Below are positions 7,962-17,323 of a stretch of 64,000 nucleotides of DNA, piece after piece (positions within the stretch are counted from its first letter, which is position 1; each line of letters begins with the position of its first letter). The notes beneath the pieces were generated by a model. That model was given only the letters and a program-made list of their open reading frames with translations. It was not told the origin of the DNA and ran no database searches. The stretch is from VXPQ01 sp965116435 (GTDB lineage: Bacteria > Bacteroidota > Rhodothermia > Rhodothermales > VXPQ01), in contig OZ220686.1 in NCBI GenBank assembly GCA_965116435.1, positions 2,170,001 to 2,234,000 of the forward strand. The letters run 5' to 3'. A program made the translations under genes and the position numbers.

Positions 7962-9233
7962 TCAGGCGGCGAGCTTCGAGAGGCGGATCCATTCGATCCG
8001 GTTGGCTTCGGCTTTCAGGATGTCGAACCGGTAGCCGTCGAAGGCGAAGTGTTCTTCCGTCGCCGGAATGGAGCCGATCCGGTCCAGCAAATACCCCGCA
8101 AGCGTTTCGTAGTCGCCTTCGGGCAGTGCGATCCCGAACCGATCCGCCAACTCGTCGATTTCCGCGCGTCCCGCCGCGATGTACTGATTTTCGCCCACTT
8201 GCCGGAGCGTTTCCTGTTCGCTGTCGAATTCGTCCTGGATGTCGCCGAACAGCTCTTCCAGCAAATCCTCCCGCGTCACCAGACCCGCCGTGCCGCCGTA
8301 TTCGTCGATTACGATGGCCACGGACGTGTTGGTTTCGAGAAATTCCCGCAGCAAATCCTTCGACCGCTTGGCCGCCGGGACAAATTGCACCGGGCGCATG
8401 ATCTCCTGTATGGTTTTGGGCCCGTGGAACAGGTCGTACGCAAAGACCATCCCCACGATATGGTCGATATTGTCCTGGTAGACGGGCAATTTGGAATGTC
8501 CCGTGGCAATGAAGCGGCGCAGCAAGGCGTCGACCGGGGTATGCTCTTCGACGGCTTCTATTTCTGTGCGCGGCGCCATCGACTCCTTCACGCGGATGGC
8601 GTCCATGGCGAACACGTTCGAAAGCATCTCGGTTTCTTCTTCGTCCAGATCGAGCTCGCCGCTTTCCCGGCTTTCCTCGATGATAGCTTCGAAGTCGCGG
8701 CGCACAAACACGACGAACGTATCCGTTTCCACACGGAACAGGCGCATGAGCAGCGTGGCGGCTCCGGCGGCCGTTTTGACGAACGGCAGCAGCAGGTAAT
8801 ACGAGATGCGCAGGGGGATGGCCAGCAGAAAAACCGCCCGGTTTGCGGCCTCCCGCATGATGGATTTCGGGAGAATCTCCCCGAATACGAGCACAAGGGC
8901 GCTGGCTGCCAGCGTTTGCGTAACCAGTACGGCCACCTCCACGCCCGAACTGCCCATCCCGGAGGCGCTCCAGAGGCGATGGAGCGGATCGTCCAGATAG
9001 AACGCCGTGAGCGTGGAGAAGACGATGAGCGAAATGTTGTTGCCGACCAGCGTGGTGGTCAGGAACGCGGAGGGGTTCTGGATGAAGTCGCGTACGATGC
9101 GGCCTGCGGCGCCGCGTCGGCGGGCCAGCACCTCCACGCGCAACCGGTTCGCAACCACGAAAGCGATCTCGGAACCCGAGAAGAACGCGCTCAGCGCGAG
9201 CATCAGCAAAATGATCGCAATCGCGAACGTCAT
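7962..9233 (-). CDS. CNNM/HlyC-CorC family membrane transporter with CBS pair
   Basis: A 423-residue inner-membrane protein of the CorC/HlyC family (often called hemolysin-like), linked to Mg2+/Co2+ efflux. Domains in order: DUF21/CNNM membrane domain (residues 1-190, with FFSGSEIAF and the GEILPKS motif), a paired CBS module (about 200-330, with APRTEIEAV and VIDEYGGTAGLVTREDLLEELFG), and a C-terminal CorC_HlyC domain (about 340-415). All parts are intact. It is the last gene of a minus-strand series with the coiled-coil membrane protein (5-bp gap) and probably PspA, suggesting a membrane-maintenance operon. Confidence 0.9.
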   Translation of the reverse strand: MTFAIAIILLMLALSAFFSGSEIAFVVANRLRVEVLARRRGAAGRIVRDFIQNPSAFLTTTLVGNNISLIVFSTLTAFYLDDPLHRLWSASGMGSSGVEVAVLVTQTLAASALVLVFGEILPKSIMREAANRAVFLLAIPLRISYYLLLPFVKTAAGAATLLMRLFRVETDTFVVFVRRDFEAIIEESRESGELDLDEEETEMLSNVFAMDAIRVKESMAPRTEIEAVEEHTPVDALLRRFIATGHSKLPVYQDNIDHIVGMVFAYDLFHGPKTIQEIMRPVQFVPAAKRSKDLLREFLETNTSVAIVIDEYGGTAGLVTREDLLEELFGDIQDEFDSEQETLRQVGENQYIAAGRAEIDELADRFGIALPEGDYETLAGYLLDRIGSIPATEEHFAFDGYRFDILKAEANRIEWIRLSKLAA

Positions 9234-9238
9234 TCGCG

Positions 9239-10099
9239 TCAGTTTCTTGTGCGCGCGCCGCCGGCACGGAGGGCGTCGCCGGCCTCCTCTTCCGGCTGGA
9301 AGTGGTGCATATCGTCCAGAAGGCTCGCGGTCGGCGCGAAGATGTCCTCGATTTCCGAGATGGCGGCCTCTGTTTCCCCTACCTCCTGCAGCAGCGTATC
9401 GAGCTGGAACGTGATCTCTTCCGGGTTGCGGAGCGTCAGGGATTGCTCGTGAATGTATTTGACGACGTCTTCAATGGTTTCGATTTGCGCATCGAGCACT
9501 TCGAGGTGTTCAACGCCTTTCTTGAAACGCTCCAAGCGCTGTTCGAGCACCCGGAGGCGGCGTTGCTTGATGGCGCGCACCTTCTCTGAATCGCCCAGCA
9601 TGTCGGTGCGGAGGTGTGCGATGGACTGGACTACTTCCCGTTCCCGGCTGCTGTGCGTCGAAAGTTCGTAGCGCTGCTTTTGGTACAGCATGTTGAGGTA
9701 GGAATTCAGCAGGCCGTCAATCTTCTTGAGATGGCTTTCCAGCAAGCCCTGGGTTGCGTAACTCAGCTTGCGGTAATGGCCGGAAATTTCTTTTTCGAGT
9801 TTCCGAAGCCGTACGTAGCGCCGCTGACTGGATTTGGTCAGCAGGCGAAACATTTCCTTGGTGGACGGCGGTTTGGCGTGCTCGGCGGCGCGGCGGGCCC
9901 GGACGTTGCGCCGAAATCGTTTGTTGCGGGGCATGGCGCCCAGGTACAGGAGCTCCGCCGCAAAACTCATGAGCAGTACGAGATCGGTTCCCCCCGTATC
10001 GGTCAAAACAAACGCCGTGAGCATGGCGGCGATCAGGAATCCGAGATTGACCGGATGCAGGAACGCCTCTTTCGTGTAATTGATTTCCGGATTATTCAC
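9239..10099 (-). CDS. Membrane protein with long coiled coil, unknown function
   Basis: Two hydrophobic segments near the N-terminus (HPVNLGFLIAAMLTAFVLT, then LVLLMSFAAELLYLGAM), followed by some 200 residues of charged helix with heptad character: RYVRLRKLEKEI, then RRLRVLEQRLERFKKGVEHLEVL. The cytoplasmic coiled coil suggests a scaffold. I place the start at a GTG at 10099 because GAAGGG lies 6-7 bp upstream; a TTG at 10129 in the same frame is the alternative. It lies between the PspA-like gene and the CNNM transporter on one strand, so a shared role in membrane stress is plausible but not shown. No family name recognised. Confidence 0.65.
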   Translation of the reverse strand: MNNPEINYTKEAFLHPVNLGFLIAAMLTAFVLTDTGGTDLVLLMSFAAELLYLGAMPRNKRFRRNVRARRAAEHAKPPSTKEMFRLLTKSSQRRYVRLRKLEKEISGHYRKLSYATQGLLESHLKKIDGLLNSYLNMLYQKQRYELSTHSSREREVVQSIAHLRTDMLGDSEKVRAIKQRRLRVLEQRLERFKKGVEHLEVLDAQIETIEDVVKYIHEQSLTLRNPEEITFQLDTLLQEVGETEAAISEIEDIFAPTASLLDDMHHFQPEEEAGDALRAGGARTRN

Positions 10100-10174
10100 G
10101 TCATTCCCTTCAATCTCTGTCCGCGGCAAGGCGGAGTTCCGTATGCGATCCGCGCAGGGCGGCGGCCCGATGGC

Positions 10175-10936
10175 TTACGCCGCGCCGGTGCGTTGTTTCC
10201 CGATGGTTTTGGCTGCTTCCGCCGTTTCCTGGTCGGGCGTTTCCGGCGCGCTGTCTCCGGCGGATTCCGTGACGCCCATTTCCGCCTTGAGTTGCTTGAC
10301 GATTTCCGCGGCGCGAATATCTTCGGCGTCCTCCTCTATCCGAAGCGCATCCCGGTCCACGGAATCCAGCGCCATTTCCAGTCGCGCTTCGCTATGGGCC
10401 GTTTGCTCGTTCAGGCGTGCGAGCATTTCGTCGTGGGTCTGGTCAATGCCCGTCACTTCGAACTGCTCCATCGCATCGGCGACCTTCGATTGCCATTTTG
10501 CCCGTTCGTGTTCCCGCAAGGCATGCTTGGCCTCCTCGATTTTCCGGTCCTTCTCGCGCATGAAGGCTTTCTTGACCTGGATCGCCTTGTCGTAGGCCGC
10601 CGAGGCGTGCGTGAGTTGCTCCCGGCTGCTGGCGGCGGACTCCCTCGCTTTTTCGAGCTGCAACGCATAGCGCTGCGCGATGTCGTCGCGGCCTGCCTGA
10701 ATGCCGGCTTTTACCTTGGCCATCAGGCCGGCGACTTCGTTTTCCGACCGCTTCAGGTGCTTTTGCAGCAGGATGACGTTCGCCTTGACGCTGGCGATGT
10801 TTTCGTTCATTTTCGGCACCTGATCGTTCAATTCCCGGATATTCTGTTCCAGAATGAGCCGGGGATCTTCCATCGCCGAAACGATCCCCCCGAAAAGCGA
10901 TTTGACGAAACGGGTGAATCGGGACCAGACAGACAT
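10175..10936 (-). CDS. pspA: PspA/IM30 family membrane-stress protein
   Basis: A cytoplasmic, membrane-binding ESCRT-III-like protein that protects damaged membranes. The product (253 residues from the ATG at 10936) begins with an amphipathic helix, SRFTRFVKSLFGGI. It continues with the family pattern MEDPRLILEQNIRELNDQVPK and a long coiled coil, and ends in an acidic tail. ATG 10936 is chosen over an in-frame upstream codon at 10969 because the PspA homology begins right there. No pspF or pspB/C lies nearby. It heads the minus-strand group leading to the coiled-coil membrane protein and the CNNM transporter. Confidence 0.88.
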   Translation of the reverse strand: MSVWSRFTRFVKSLFGGIVSAMEDPRLILEQNIRELNDQVPKMNENIASVKANVILLQKHLKRSENEVAGLMAKVKAGIQAGRDDIAQRYALQLEKARESAASSREQLTHASAAYDKAIQVKKAFMREKDRKIEEAKHALREHERAKWQSKVADAMEQFEVTGIDQTHDEMLARLNEQTAHSEARLEMALDSVDRDALRIEEDAEDIRAAEIVKQLKAEMGVTESAGDSAPETPDQETAEAAKTIGKQRTGAA

Positions 10937-11348
10937 GATGTTGAGGGGTGTGCTTATGGGTGGAGACAATCGCGTAAGGATGCTCTGAATACGTCCGCAA
11001 CCTGAAATAATATAACGAATTCGTCAGGGATGTATGTACGAAAAGCATTGCGGAAGGATTCGCCGGGGATGCACTATGCGGCGGGACGTACTGCGCATGC
11101 AAGAGCCTGCGGAGCGTTTGGAGCGGCTCCGGGACCTGTTTGCGAGACGGAGAGGGACTTTCGCCCGCTCCTTTGCGCCGCGATTGTTGCGATGCGTTCG
11201 TTGTGATCCGCCTGTTGCGATGCGCGCACGGCGGGAAGCAACGCGGGGAGAAAGGACGCCGTGCTCGGGGAAAACGCAACGCGGGGAAAAGGACAGCGCG
11301 GCCGGCGTAGCGAGGGTGCGCCGGGCCGATAGGCTCCGCGCCGGACGC
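10937..11348. other. Intergenic region without a gene
   Basis: 412 bp between pspA and rpmE. It contains two near-identical 19-20 bp repeats (11238-11257 and 11276-11294, GCAACGCGGGGARAAAGGAC type, period 38) and GC-rich inverted sequence. It should carry the pspA promoter on the minus strand. No RNA gene recognised. Confidence 0.5.
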
Positions 11349-11591
11349 TCAGGCGTTTTCGTTGTTTTCGTCGCTTTCGGGGTCCGCCTTGGTCCCGTAG
11401 CGCCGCCGGAATTTTTCGACGCGTCCCGCCGTGTCCACGTACTGTCGCCGACCCGTGTAGAAGGGATGATTCGTGGAATCGACCTCCGATTTGTGCAGGT
11501 CGGTCGCCATCGTCGAGCGCGTTTCGAAGGTGTCGCCGTTGGCGAGCTGGACCGTCAGTTTCGTGTATGCGGGGTGGATATCTTTTTTCAT
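11349..11591 (-). CDS. rpmE: Large ribosomal subunit protein bL31
   Basis: An 80-residue bL31: MKKDIHPAY at the start, TFETRSTM, then the signature HPFYTGRRQYVDTAGRVEKFRRRYG and an acidic tail. It lacks the CxxC zinc-binding cysteines of the C+ form, so it is a zinc-independent (C-, type B) variant. The ATG at 11591 begins the conserved IHP motif; a start further upstream at 11636 would add unrelated residues. It lies upstream of pspA and downstream of uvrB on the same strand, with long gaps, and is probably transcribed alone. Confidence 0.93.
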   Translation of the reverse strand: MKKDIHPAYTKLTVQLANGDTFETRSTMATDLHKSEVDSTNHPFYTGRRQYVDTAGRVEKFRRRYGTKADPESDENNENA

Positions 11592-11752
11592 CGCAAGCGC
11601 CGGGAAAATATCATGGAGATATCGTACAGAGGGCAAATCGCATAGAGGGACGCATAGCGGGCCGTACGCACCGGGTACAAGAATACCCCTTCTGTTCGCT
11701 CTTTATGGTTCGTCCTCTGTGGTTCGCCTTCTGTCGCAAAAACAGCGGGTCG

Positions 11753-13861
11753 TCAACGCGCACGAGGCGGGGCGGTTCCACGGGCCGGTTTCGCCGGGTT
11801 CAGCAGGGCTTCGATCTGTTCGATTTCGTCGCGCAGCCGGGCGGCTTTTTCGAAGTCCAGCGCGGCGGCGGCTTGCCGCATTTCCTTGCGCATCTGGTTC
11901 GTCAGGTCGCGCTTCTGGTCGTCGTCGAGGTGTTTCATCACCGGGTCGGCGGCGGGCCCCGTTTGTTCCGGGCCGCCGTAGTAGCCCTTCGGCTGCACTT
12001 CGTAGGTCGCCCGCTCTTCGGCGATGATCGTTCCCTTGCGAATCTCGTCGTGCGATTTGTAGATGGTTGCCGGCGTGATCCGGTGCTGCTCGTTCCAGGC
12101 CAGCTGGATTTTGCGGCGGCGCGCGGTCTCGTCCATCATTTTCTGCATGGAGCCCGTGATCGTGTCGGCGTACATTATGATCGCGCCGCGTGCGTTGCGG
12201 GCTGCGCGGCCTGCGGTCTGGATCAGGGAGCGTTCGCTGCGCAGGAACCCTTCCTTGTCCGCGTCGATAATGGCCACGAGCGACACTTCGGGCAGGTCGA
12301 GGCCCTCCCGGAGCAGATTCACGCCCACCAGCACGTCGAATACGCCCAGGCGCAGATCGCGCAAAATCTCCACGCGCTCCAGCGCATCGATGTCCGAATG
12401 CATGTAGCGCACGGCCACGCCGTACGAGGCCAGATAATCGCTCAGGTCCTCGGCCATGCGCTTCGTGAGGGTGGTCACGAGCGTGCGTTCCTGCGCCTGC
12501 ACCCGCGTGCGGATTTCTTCGAGCAGGTCGTCGATCTGGTTCTCGGAGGGGCGCACATCCACTTCCGGGTCCGGGATGCCGGTGGGCCGGATGATTTGCT
12601 CCACGAATACGCCGCCGCTTTTTTCCATTTCGTAATCGCTTGGCGTGGCGCTGACGTAAATGACCTGCGGGCTTTCCTCCTCGAATTCCTCGAACGTCAT
12701 GGGCCGGTTGTCCAGGGCGGAAGGCAGCCGGAAGCCGTGTTCCACGAGGACAAGTTTGCGGGCGCGGTCTCCATTGTACATGGCCCGTACCTGCGGGATG
12801 GTCACATGGCTTTCGTCGATGACGAGGAGCATGTCGTCGGGGAAATAATCGAACAGGCAGTACGGGCGCTGGCCCGGCTTGCGCCCCGACAGGTGCCGCG
12901 AATAGTTTTCTATGCCGGAGCAGTATCCGACTTCTTTCATCATTTCGATATCGAACCGGGTGCGCTGTTCGAGGCGCTGCGCTTCGAGGAGCCGTCCCTC
13001 CTCGCGCAACACGGCCAGTCTCCATCGCAGTTCGTCTTCGATCCCGACGACGATTCCCGCCATTTTTTCCTTCGGGGTGACGAAAATTTTGGCCGGATAG
13101 ATGGTCAGGTAATCTTCTTCCCGAAGCGCGAGGCCGGTGCGGGCTTCGAACCAGGTGATTTTTTCCACTTCGTCTCCCCAGAACTCGATCCGGCAGGCCG
13201 TTTCTTCCGAATACGCCGGCCAGATTTCCACTACATCGCCCCGCACCCGGAACACGCCGGGCGAAAATTCGACGTCGTTGCGGGCGTAGTAGATATGGAC
13301 GAGGCGGCGCAGGAGGTCGTTGCGGGGTACGTCCGCCCCCCGCTTGACCTGCACGATCTCCGAGCGGTATTCCTCGGGCGAGCCGAGGCCGTAGATGCAG
13401 GACACGCTGGCGACGACGATGACGTCGCTGCGCCCGGAAACGAGCGAACTGGTGGTGCGCAGGCGCAGGCGGTCGATCCGGTCGTTGATCGACATGTCTT
13501 TTTCGATGTACGTATCCGTCGGTACGATGTAGGCCTCGGGCTGGTAGTAATCGTAATAGGAAATAAAAAATTCAACAGCGTTTTCCGGGAAAAAAGATTT
13601 GAGTTCGGCGTACAATTGCGCGGCGAGCGTTTTGTTGTGGCTCATGATCAGGGTGGGCCGCTCGACGCGCTGGATCACATGGGCCATGGAGAACGTTTTT
13701 CCCGTGCCCGTGGCGCCCAGCAGGACCTGGCAGGGGTCGCCGCGCAGCACGCCTTCGGTTAGTTCGTCGATGGCCTGAGGCTGGTCGCCCGTGGGTCGAA
13801 AGGGCGACGTTACCCGAAATGCGGAGCCGCTTTGTGCGATATTTTGTGCGATATGCTGCAT
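11753..13861 (-). CDS. uvrB: UvrABC system protein B
   Basis: The damage-verifying helicase of nucleotide excision repair, acting with UvrA and UvrC. The 702-residue protein has an N-terminal FRPTGDQPQAIDELTEGV, Walker A GATGTGKT, the beta-hairpin region YYDYYQPEAYIVPTDTYIEK, and the DExx box as VLVGVNLLREGLDLPEVSLV upstream of the helicase C motifs (QTAGRAARN). It ends in a UVR domain, DFEKAARLRDEIEQIEALL. The start at 13861 gives MQHIAQNIAQ and the usual length; a longer frame to 13993 adds atypical sequence. It is divergent from the STAS gene across about 150 bp. Confidence 0.97.
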   Translation of the reverse strand: MQHIAQNIAQSGSAFRVTSPFRPTGDQPQAIDELTEGVLRGDPCQVLLGATGTGKTFSMAHVIQRVERPTLIMSHNKTLAAQLYAELKSFFPENAVEFFISYYDYYQPEAYIVPTDTYIEKDMSINDRIDRLRLRTTSSLVSGRSDVIVVASVSCIYGLGSPEEYRSEIVQVKRGADVPRNDLLRRLVHIYYARNDVEFSPGVFRVRGDVVEIWPAYSEETACRIEFWGDEVEKITWFEARTGLALREEDYLTIYPAKIFVTPKEKMAGIVVGIEDELRWRLAVLREEGRLLEAQRLEQRTRFDIEMMKEVGYCSGIENYSRHLSGRKPGQRPYCLFDYFPDDMLLVIDESHVTIPQVRAMYNGDRARKLVLVEHGFRLPSALDNRPMTFEEFEEESPQVIYVSATPSDYEMEKSGGVFVEQIIRPTGIPDPEVDVRPSENQIDDLLEEIRTRVQAQERTLVTTLTKRMAEDLSDYLASYGVAVRYMHSDIDALERVEILRDLRLGVFDVLVGVNLLREGLDLPEVSLVAIIDADKEGFLRSERSLIQTAGRAARNARGAIIMYADTITGSMQKMMDETARRRKIQLAWNEQHRITPATIYKSHDEIRKGTIIAEERATYEVQPKGYYGGPEQTGPAADPVMKHLDDDQKRDLTNQMRKEMRQAAAALDFEKAARLRDEIEQIEALLNPAKPARGTAPPRAR

Positions 13862-14010
13862 ATATGTTCGCTGTTTTGCGTATGTTACCTCCCCATAACA
13901 TACGCACAGGTTGCGGAGATGTGCACGGCGGCGGACACTTCCGTCCCAATGTGTTGCATCGATTTGTTTCATTGCGCCATGCAAGGGCCTCACGAAAACT
14001 CTTTTTCGAC

Positions 14011-14376
14011 ATGAGCATCAGCATTCAAGATCAGTACCAGGCGTCCATTGTCCAGATCAAGGGCAAGTTTCTCGGTAGCGTGCACGGCTCCGAACTCAAG
14101 GATGCGCTGGACCAACTCAAGGAAGCAGGCAAGGTCAATGTGGTCATCGATCTCGGCGCAACGGAGTTTATGGATTCTTCCGGCATCGGCGTGCTGATCG
14201 GCGGATTGACGACCATGCGCAAGGTGGGCGGCGAGGTCCGCCTGGCCAACATGGAGAAGCGTATTCGCAATCTTTTCATGATGACCCGTTTGCTTGGCCC
14301 GGTGTTTACCGCCTACGATTCGGTATCCGCCGCCGCCGAAAGTTTTCGCACAGATCCGCCTGCGGCGGCAGAATAG
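14011..14376 (+). CDS. STAS-domain anti-sigma factor antagonist
   Basis: A 121-residue single-domain protein of the SpoIIAA/RsbV type. Such proteins bind an anti-sigma kinase when unphosphorylated and thereby free a sigma factor. The phosphorylation site is MDSSGIGVLIGGL, with the serine in its usual place after strand 3. The start at 14011 gives MSISIQDQYQASIVQIKG, matching the family N-terminus; a longer upstream reading is not supported. No partner kinase is adjacent. The downstream peptidase starts 10 bp after its stop and has a good ribosome site, so the two may be cotranscribed. Confidence 0.88.
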   Translation: MSISIQDQYQASIVQIKGKFLGSVHGSELKDALDQLKEAGKVNVVIDLGATEFMDSSGIGVLIGGLTTMRKVGGEVRLANMEKRIRNLFMMTRLLGPVFTAYDSVSAAAESFRTDPPAAAE

Positions 14377-14386
14377 GGAGGCAGGC

Positions 14387-17227
14387 ATGACATATTTGTT
14401 GCGTTTTCGGGCGGCTGCCTTGTGCGCCGGCCTTGTCTTTTTTGTACCCTGGATGGATGCGGCGGCGCAGGCGTGGTCGCCCGAGGACCCCATTCCCCCG
14501 GACGCTTCGGTGACGGTCGGTCGGCTGGAGAACGGACTGCGCTACTTCGTGCAGGAGAACGACAGGCCAGAGAATCGCGCGGAATTGCGCCTCGTTGTGG
14601 ATGCGGGCTCCATCGTCGAGGAGGAGGATCAGCTGGGGCTGGCTCATTTCGTGGAGCACATGGCGTTCAACGGCACCGAGCATTTCGAAAAGCAGGAACT
14701 GGTCGATTATCTGGAGTCGATCGGCATGCAGTTCGGCCCCGACCTGAACGCCTATACGAGCTTTGACGAAACGGTCTATATGCTGCAAGTCCCCCTCGAC
14801 GATCCCGAGGTGTTGGCGACGGCGTTCCGGATTCTCAGGGATTGGGCCGGGGGCGTGCTTTTCGAGGACGAGGAGGTGGACAAGGAGCGCGGCGTGGTGG
14901 TGGAGGAATGGCGGATGCGGCGCGGCGCGGCGGCGCGGATTCAGGACAAGCAGCTTCCGGTCATGCTGCATGGTTCGCTGTATGCGGAGCGGTTGCCGAT
15001 CGGGAAGCCGGAGATCATCGAGCATGCTCCGGCGGAAACGCTGCGGCGGTTTTACCGCGACTGGTACCGCCCGGACCTGATGGGCGTCGTGGCGGTGGGG
15101 GATTTCGACGGGGACGAGATTGAGTCCATGATCCGTGCTGCGTTTGGGGATTTGACTGGGCCGGACAACCCCCGTCCCCGGACGTTCGCCGACGTGCCCC
15201 TGGACCATGCGCCGCTCGTGGCGATCGCTACGGACGAAGAGGCGCAAATGTCGCAGGCGGGCGTATTGTACAAGCAGCCGCGGGTTTCGCACGGAACCGT
15301 GGCGGATTTTCGCCGGGGGCTCGTGCAGAGTTTGTATTCGGGCATGCTGAACGCCCGCTTGCAGGAACTGACCCAGCAGGCCGAGCCGCCCTTTTTGTTC
15401 GCGATTTCGGGGCAAGGCGGTTTTGTGCGGGTCATTGATGCGTATCAGCTGGTTGCAATCGTTTCGGAGGGCGGCCTCGAGACCGGGTTGCGCGCGTTGC
15501 TTACCGAGGCGGAGCGCGTGGTCCGGCACGGGTTTACGGCCACGGAATTCGATCGGCAGAAGGCCGATGTGATGCGAGGCTACGAACAGCGCCTTGCGGA
15601 GCGGGAAAATCAGGAATCGGGCGGGCTGGCGAGCGGATACGTGCAGGTGTTTCTGCAGGATTACCCGTACCCGGACATTGAAACGGAGGTGGGCCTGGCG
15701 GAGGCGCTGCTGCCCGGCATTACGCTGGAGGAAACGAATGCATTCGCGGGACAATGGTTGGCGGAAGAGGGGCGCGTGGTGCTGGCGAGCGGTCCCGAAA
15801 AGGAAGGCCTGGAGACGCCCGGCGAGGACGATCTGAGTGCGCTGTTCGAGGCGGTTGCCGAGGCGGACATCGACCCCTACGACGATGCGGTGGTCGATGC
15901 GCCGCTTTTGCCGGCGACGCCGGAGGGTTCTCCGGTGGTGGCCGAGGAGACCGTGGAGGAGGTGGGCATTACGATCTGGACCCTCGGGAATGGCGTGCGC
16001 GTGCTCCTCAAACCCACCGACTTCAAGGACGACGAAGTGCAGTTCTCGGCAACCAGTCCGGGCGGGTCGTCTTTGGGCGCCGACGAACATTATGTAAGCA
16101 CGAACCGGGCGGCTACCTTTGTGGCGCGCTCCGGCGTGGGCGCCTTCGACGATACGGCGCTGGAAAAGAAACTGGCGGGCAAGGCGGTGGGCGTTTCGCC
16201 CGGCCTGGGGTCGCTGAGCGAGGGCGTCAGCGGGTATGCGTCGCCCGAAGACCTGGAGACCGCGTTCCAACTGGTGTATTTGTATTTCACGGCGCCGCGC
16301 AAGGACGAGACGGCGTTCGAGGCGTACAAGGCGCTCATGGCCGGGGTGCTGGCGAATCGGGAGGCCAATCCCAATGTGGCGTTCTCGGATACGATTCGGG
16401 TCGCGATGACGCAGGGGCATCCGCGGGCGTCGAGGCCGTTTACCCGGGAACTGCTTGAAGAGATTGATCTGGACCGGGCCTTCGACTTTTATCTGGATCG
16501 CTTTGCGGACGCGAGCGACTTCACGTTCTATTTCGTGGGCGCCTTCGATCTGGAGGGAATCCGTCCGCTGGCGGAGCGGTATCTTGGGGCGCTGCCGAAC
16601 CTGGGCCGTGAGGAAACCTGGCGCGATCTGGGCGTGGATCCGCCGCCCGGCGTGATCGAAAAGGCGGTGTACAAGGGCATGGAGCCGCAAAGCCGGACGC
16701 AGATCGTTTTTGCGGGCGAAGGGGCGTATTCTCCCGAAGAATCGATAGCGCTCGGGGCGCTGGCCAGCGTGCTGGAAATCCGGCTCCGCGAATTGTTGCG
16801 GGAGGACCTGGGCGGAACGTATGGCGTGGGCGTGGGCAGCTCGCTGACATACCGCCCGGACGAGGAATATTCCGTCACGATCAACTTTGGCTCGGCGCCG
16901 GAGCGGGCCGAGGAGCTGGCGGAGGTCGTATTCGAGGAAATCGGGCGGATAAAGGCCGACGGACCCGATGCGGAAACCGTAGACAAGGTGCGCGAATCGC
17001 AGCGGCGGTCCAAGGAGACGAACCTGCGCGAAAACGGCTACTGGCTTGGCCGGATAGAAGGGATGGATCAGCAGGGGCGCGATCTGACGCTGATCCCCTC
17101 GTACGATCTGATCGAGGGGTGGACGGCGGAGCAGGTCCAGGAAGCCGCAAACCGGTACTTGCGCGAGGATCGGTATGCGAAATTCGTGTTGTACCCGGAG
17201 GAGCCTGCGGAGTCAGAAGATCCATGA
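14387..17227 (+). CDS. Secreted M16 family zinc metallopeptidase (insulinase/PqqL type)
   Basis: A 946-residue protein with a signal peptide (residues 1-29, ending AAAQA), so periplasmic or envelope-located. It has two M16 repeats. The first carries the inverted zinc motif HFVEH at residues 87-91 and the downstream Glu region EVDKERGVVVEEWRM. The second half starts around LGNGVRVLLKPTDFKDDEV and lacks a zinc motif, as in the family. Size fits PqqL-like proteases of Bacteroidota. The start at 14387 is supported by GGGAGG 6 bp upstream and by the signal peptide. It degrades peptides; the natural substrate is unknown. Confidence 0.9.
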   Translation: MTYLLRFRAAALCAGLVFFVPWMDAAAQAWSPEDPIPPDASVTVGRLENGLRYFVQENDRPENRAELRLVVDAGSIVEEEDQLGLAHFVEHMAFNGTEHFEKQELVDYLESIGMQFGPDLNAYTSFDETVYMLQVPLDDPEVLATAFRILRDWAGGVLFEDEEVDKERGVVVEEWRMRRGAAARIQDKQLPVMLHGSLYAERLPIGKPEIIEHAPAETLRRFYRDWYRPDLMGVVAVGDFDGDEIESMIRAAFGDLTGPDNPRPRTFADVPLDHAPLVAIATDEEAQMSQAGVLYKQPRVSHGTVADFRRGLVQSLYSGMLNARLQELTQQAEPPFLFAISGQGGFVRVIDAYQLVAIVSEGGLETGLRALLTEAERVVRHGFTATEFDRQKADVMRGYEQRLAERENQESGGLASGYVQVFLQDYPYPDIETEVGLAEALLPGITLEETNAFAGQWLAEEGRVVLASGPEKEGLETPGEDDLSALFEAVAEADIDPYDDAVVDAPLLPATPEGSPVVAEETVEEVGITIWTLGNGVRVLLKPTDFKDDEVQFSATSPGGSSLGADEHYVSTNRAATFVARSGVGAFDDTALEKKLAGKAVGVSPGLGSLSEGVSGYASPEDLETAFQLVYLYFTAPRKDETAFEAYKALMAGVLANREANPNVAFSDTIRVAMTQGHPRASRPFTRELLEEIDLDRAFDFYLDRFADASDFTFYFVGAFDLEGIRPLAERYLGALPNLGREETWRDLGVDPPPGVIEKAVYKGMEPQSRTQIVFAGEGAYSPEESIALGALASVLEIRLRELLREDLGGTYGVGVGSSLTYRPDEEYSVTINFGSAPERAEELAEVVFEEIGRIKADGPDAETVDKVRESQRRSKETNLRENGYWLGRIEGMDQQGRDLTLIPSYDLIEGWTAEQVQEAANRYLREDRYAKFVLYPEEPAESEDP

Positions 17228-17323
17228 GCCCTTGTCCAGAAAATCCATTCGTACATACTTCGCGTCGGATGGTCGGCTTTTTGAACCCTAACCGCCGTCC
17301 GAAGCGCCAAACCTGTTCGTACC

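Noticed and set aside
7497..9452. A 651-codon plus-strand frame and a long second minus-strand frame across the CNNM gene
   Set aside because: Antisense or alternate-frame openness is expected in GC-rich DNA; the CNNM protein in this interval has full domain support.
11567..13762. A 731-codon plus-strand frame opposite uvrB
   Set aside because: uvrB is complete and conserved on the other strand; the opposite frame is low-complexity His/Arg/Asp-rich.
14306..16690. A 794-codon minus-strand frame opposite the M16 peptidase
   Set aside because: Arg/His-rich shadow of a well-supported gene.
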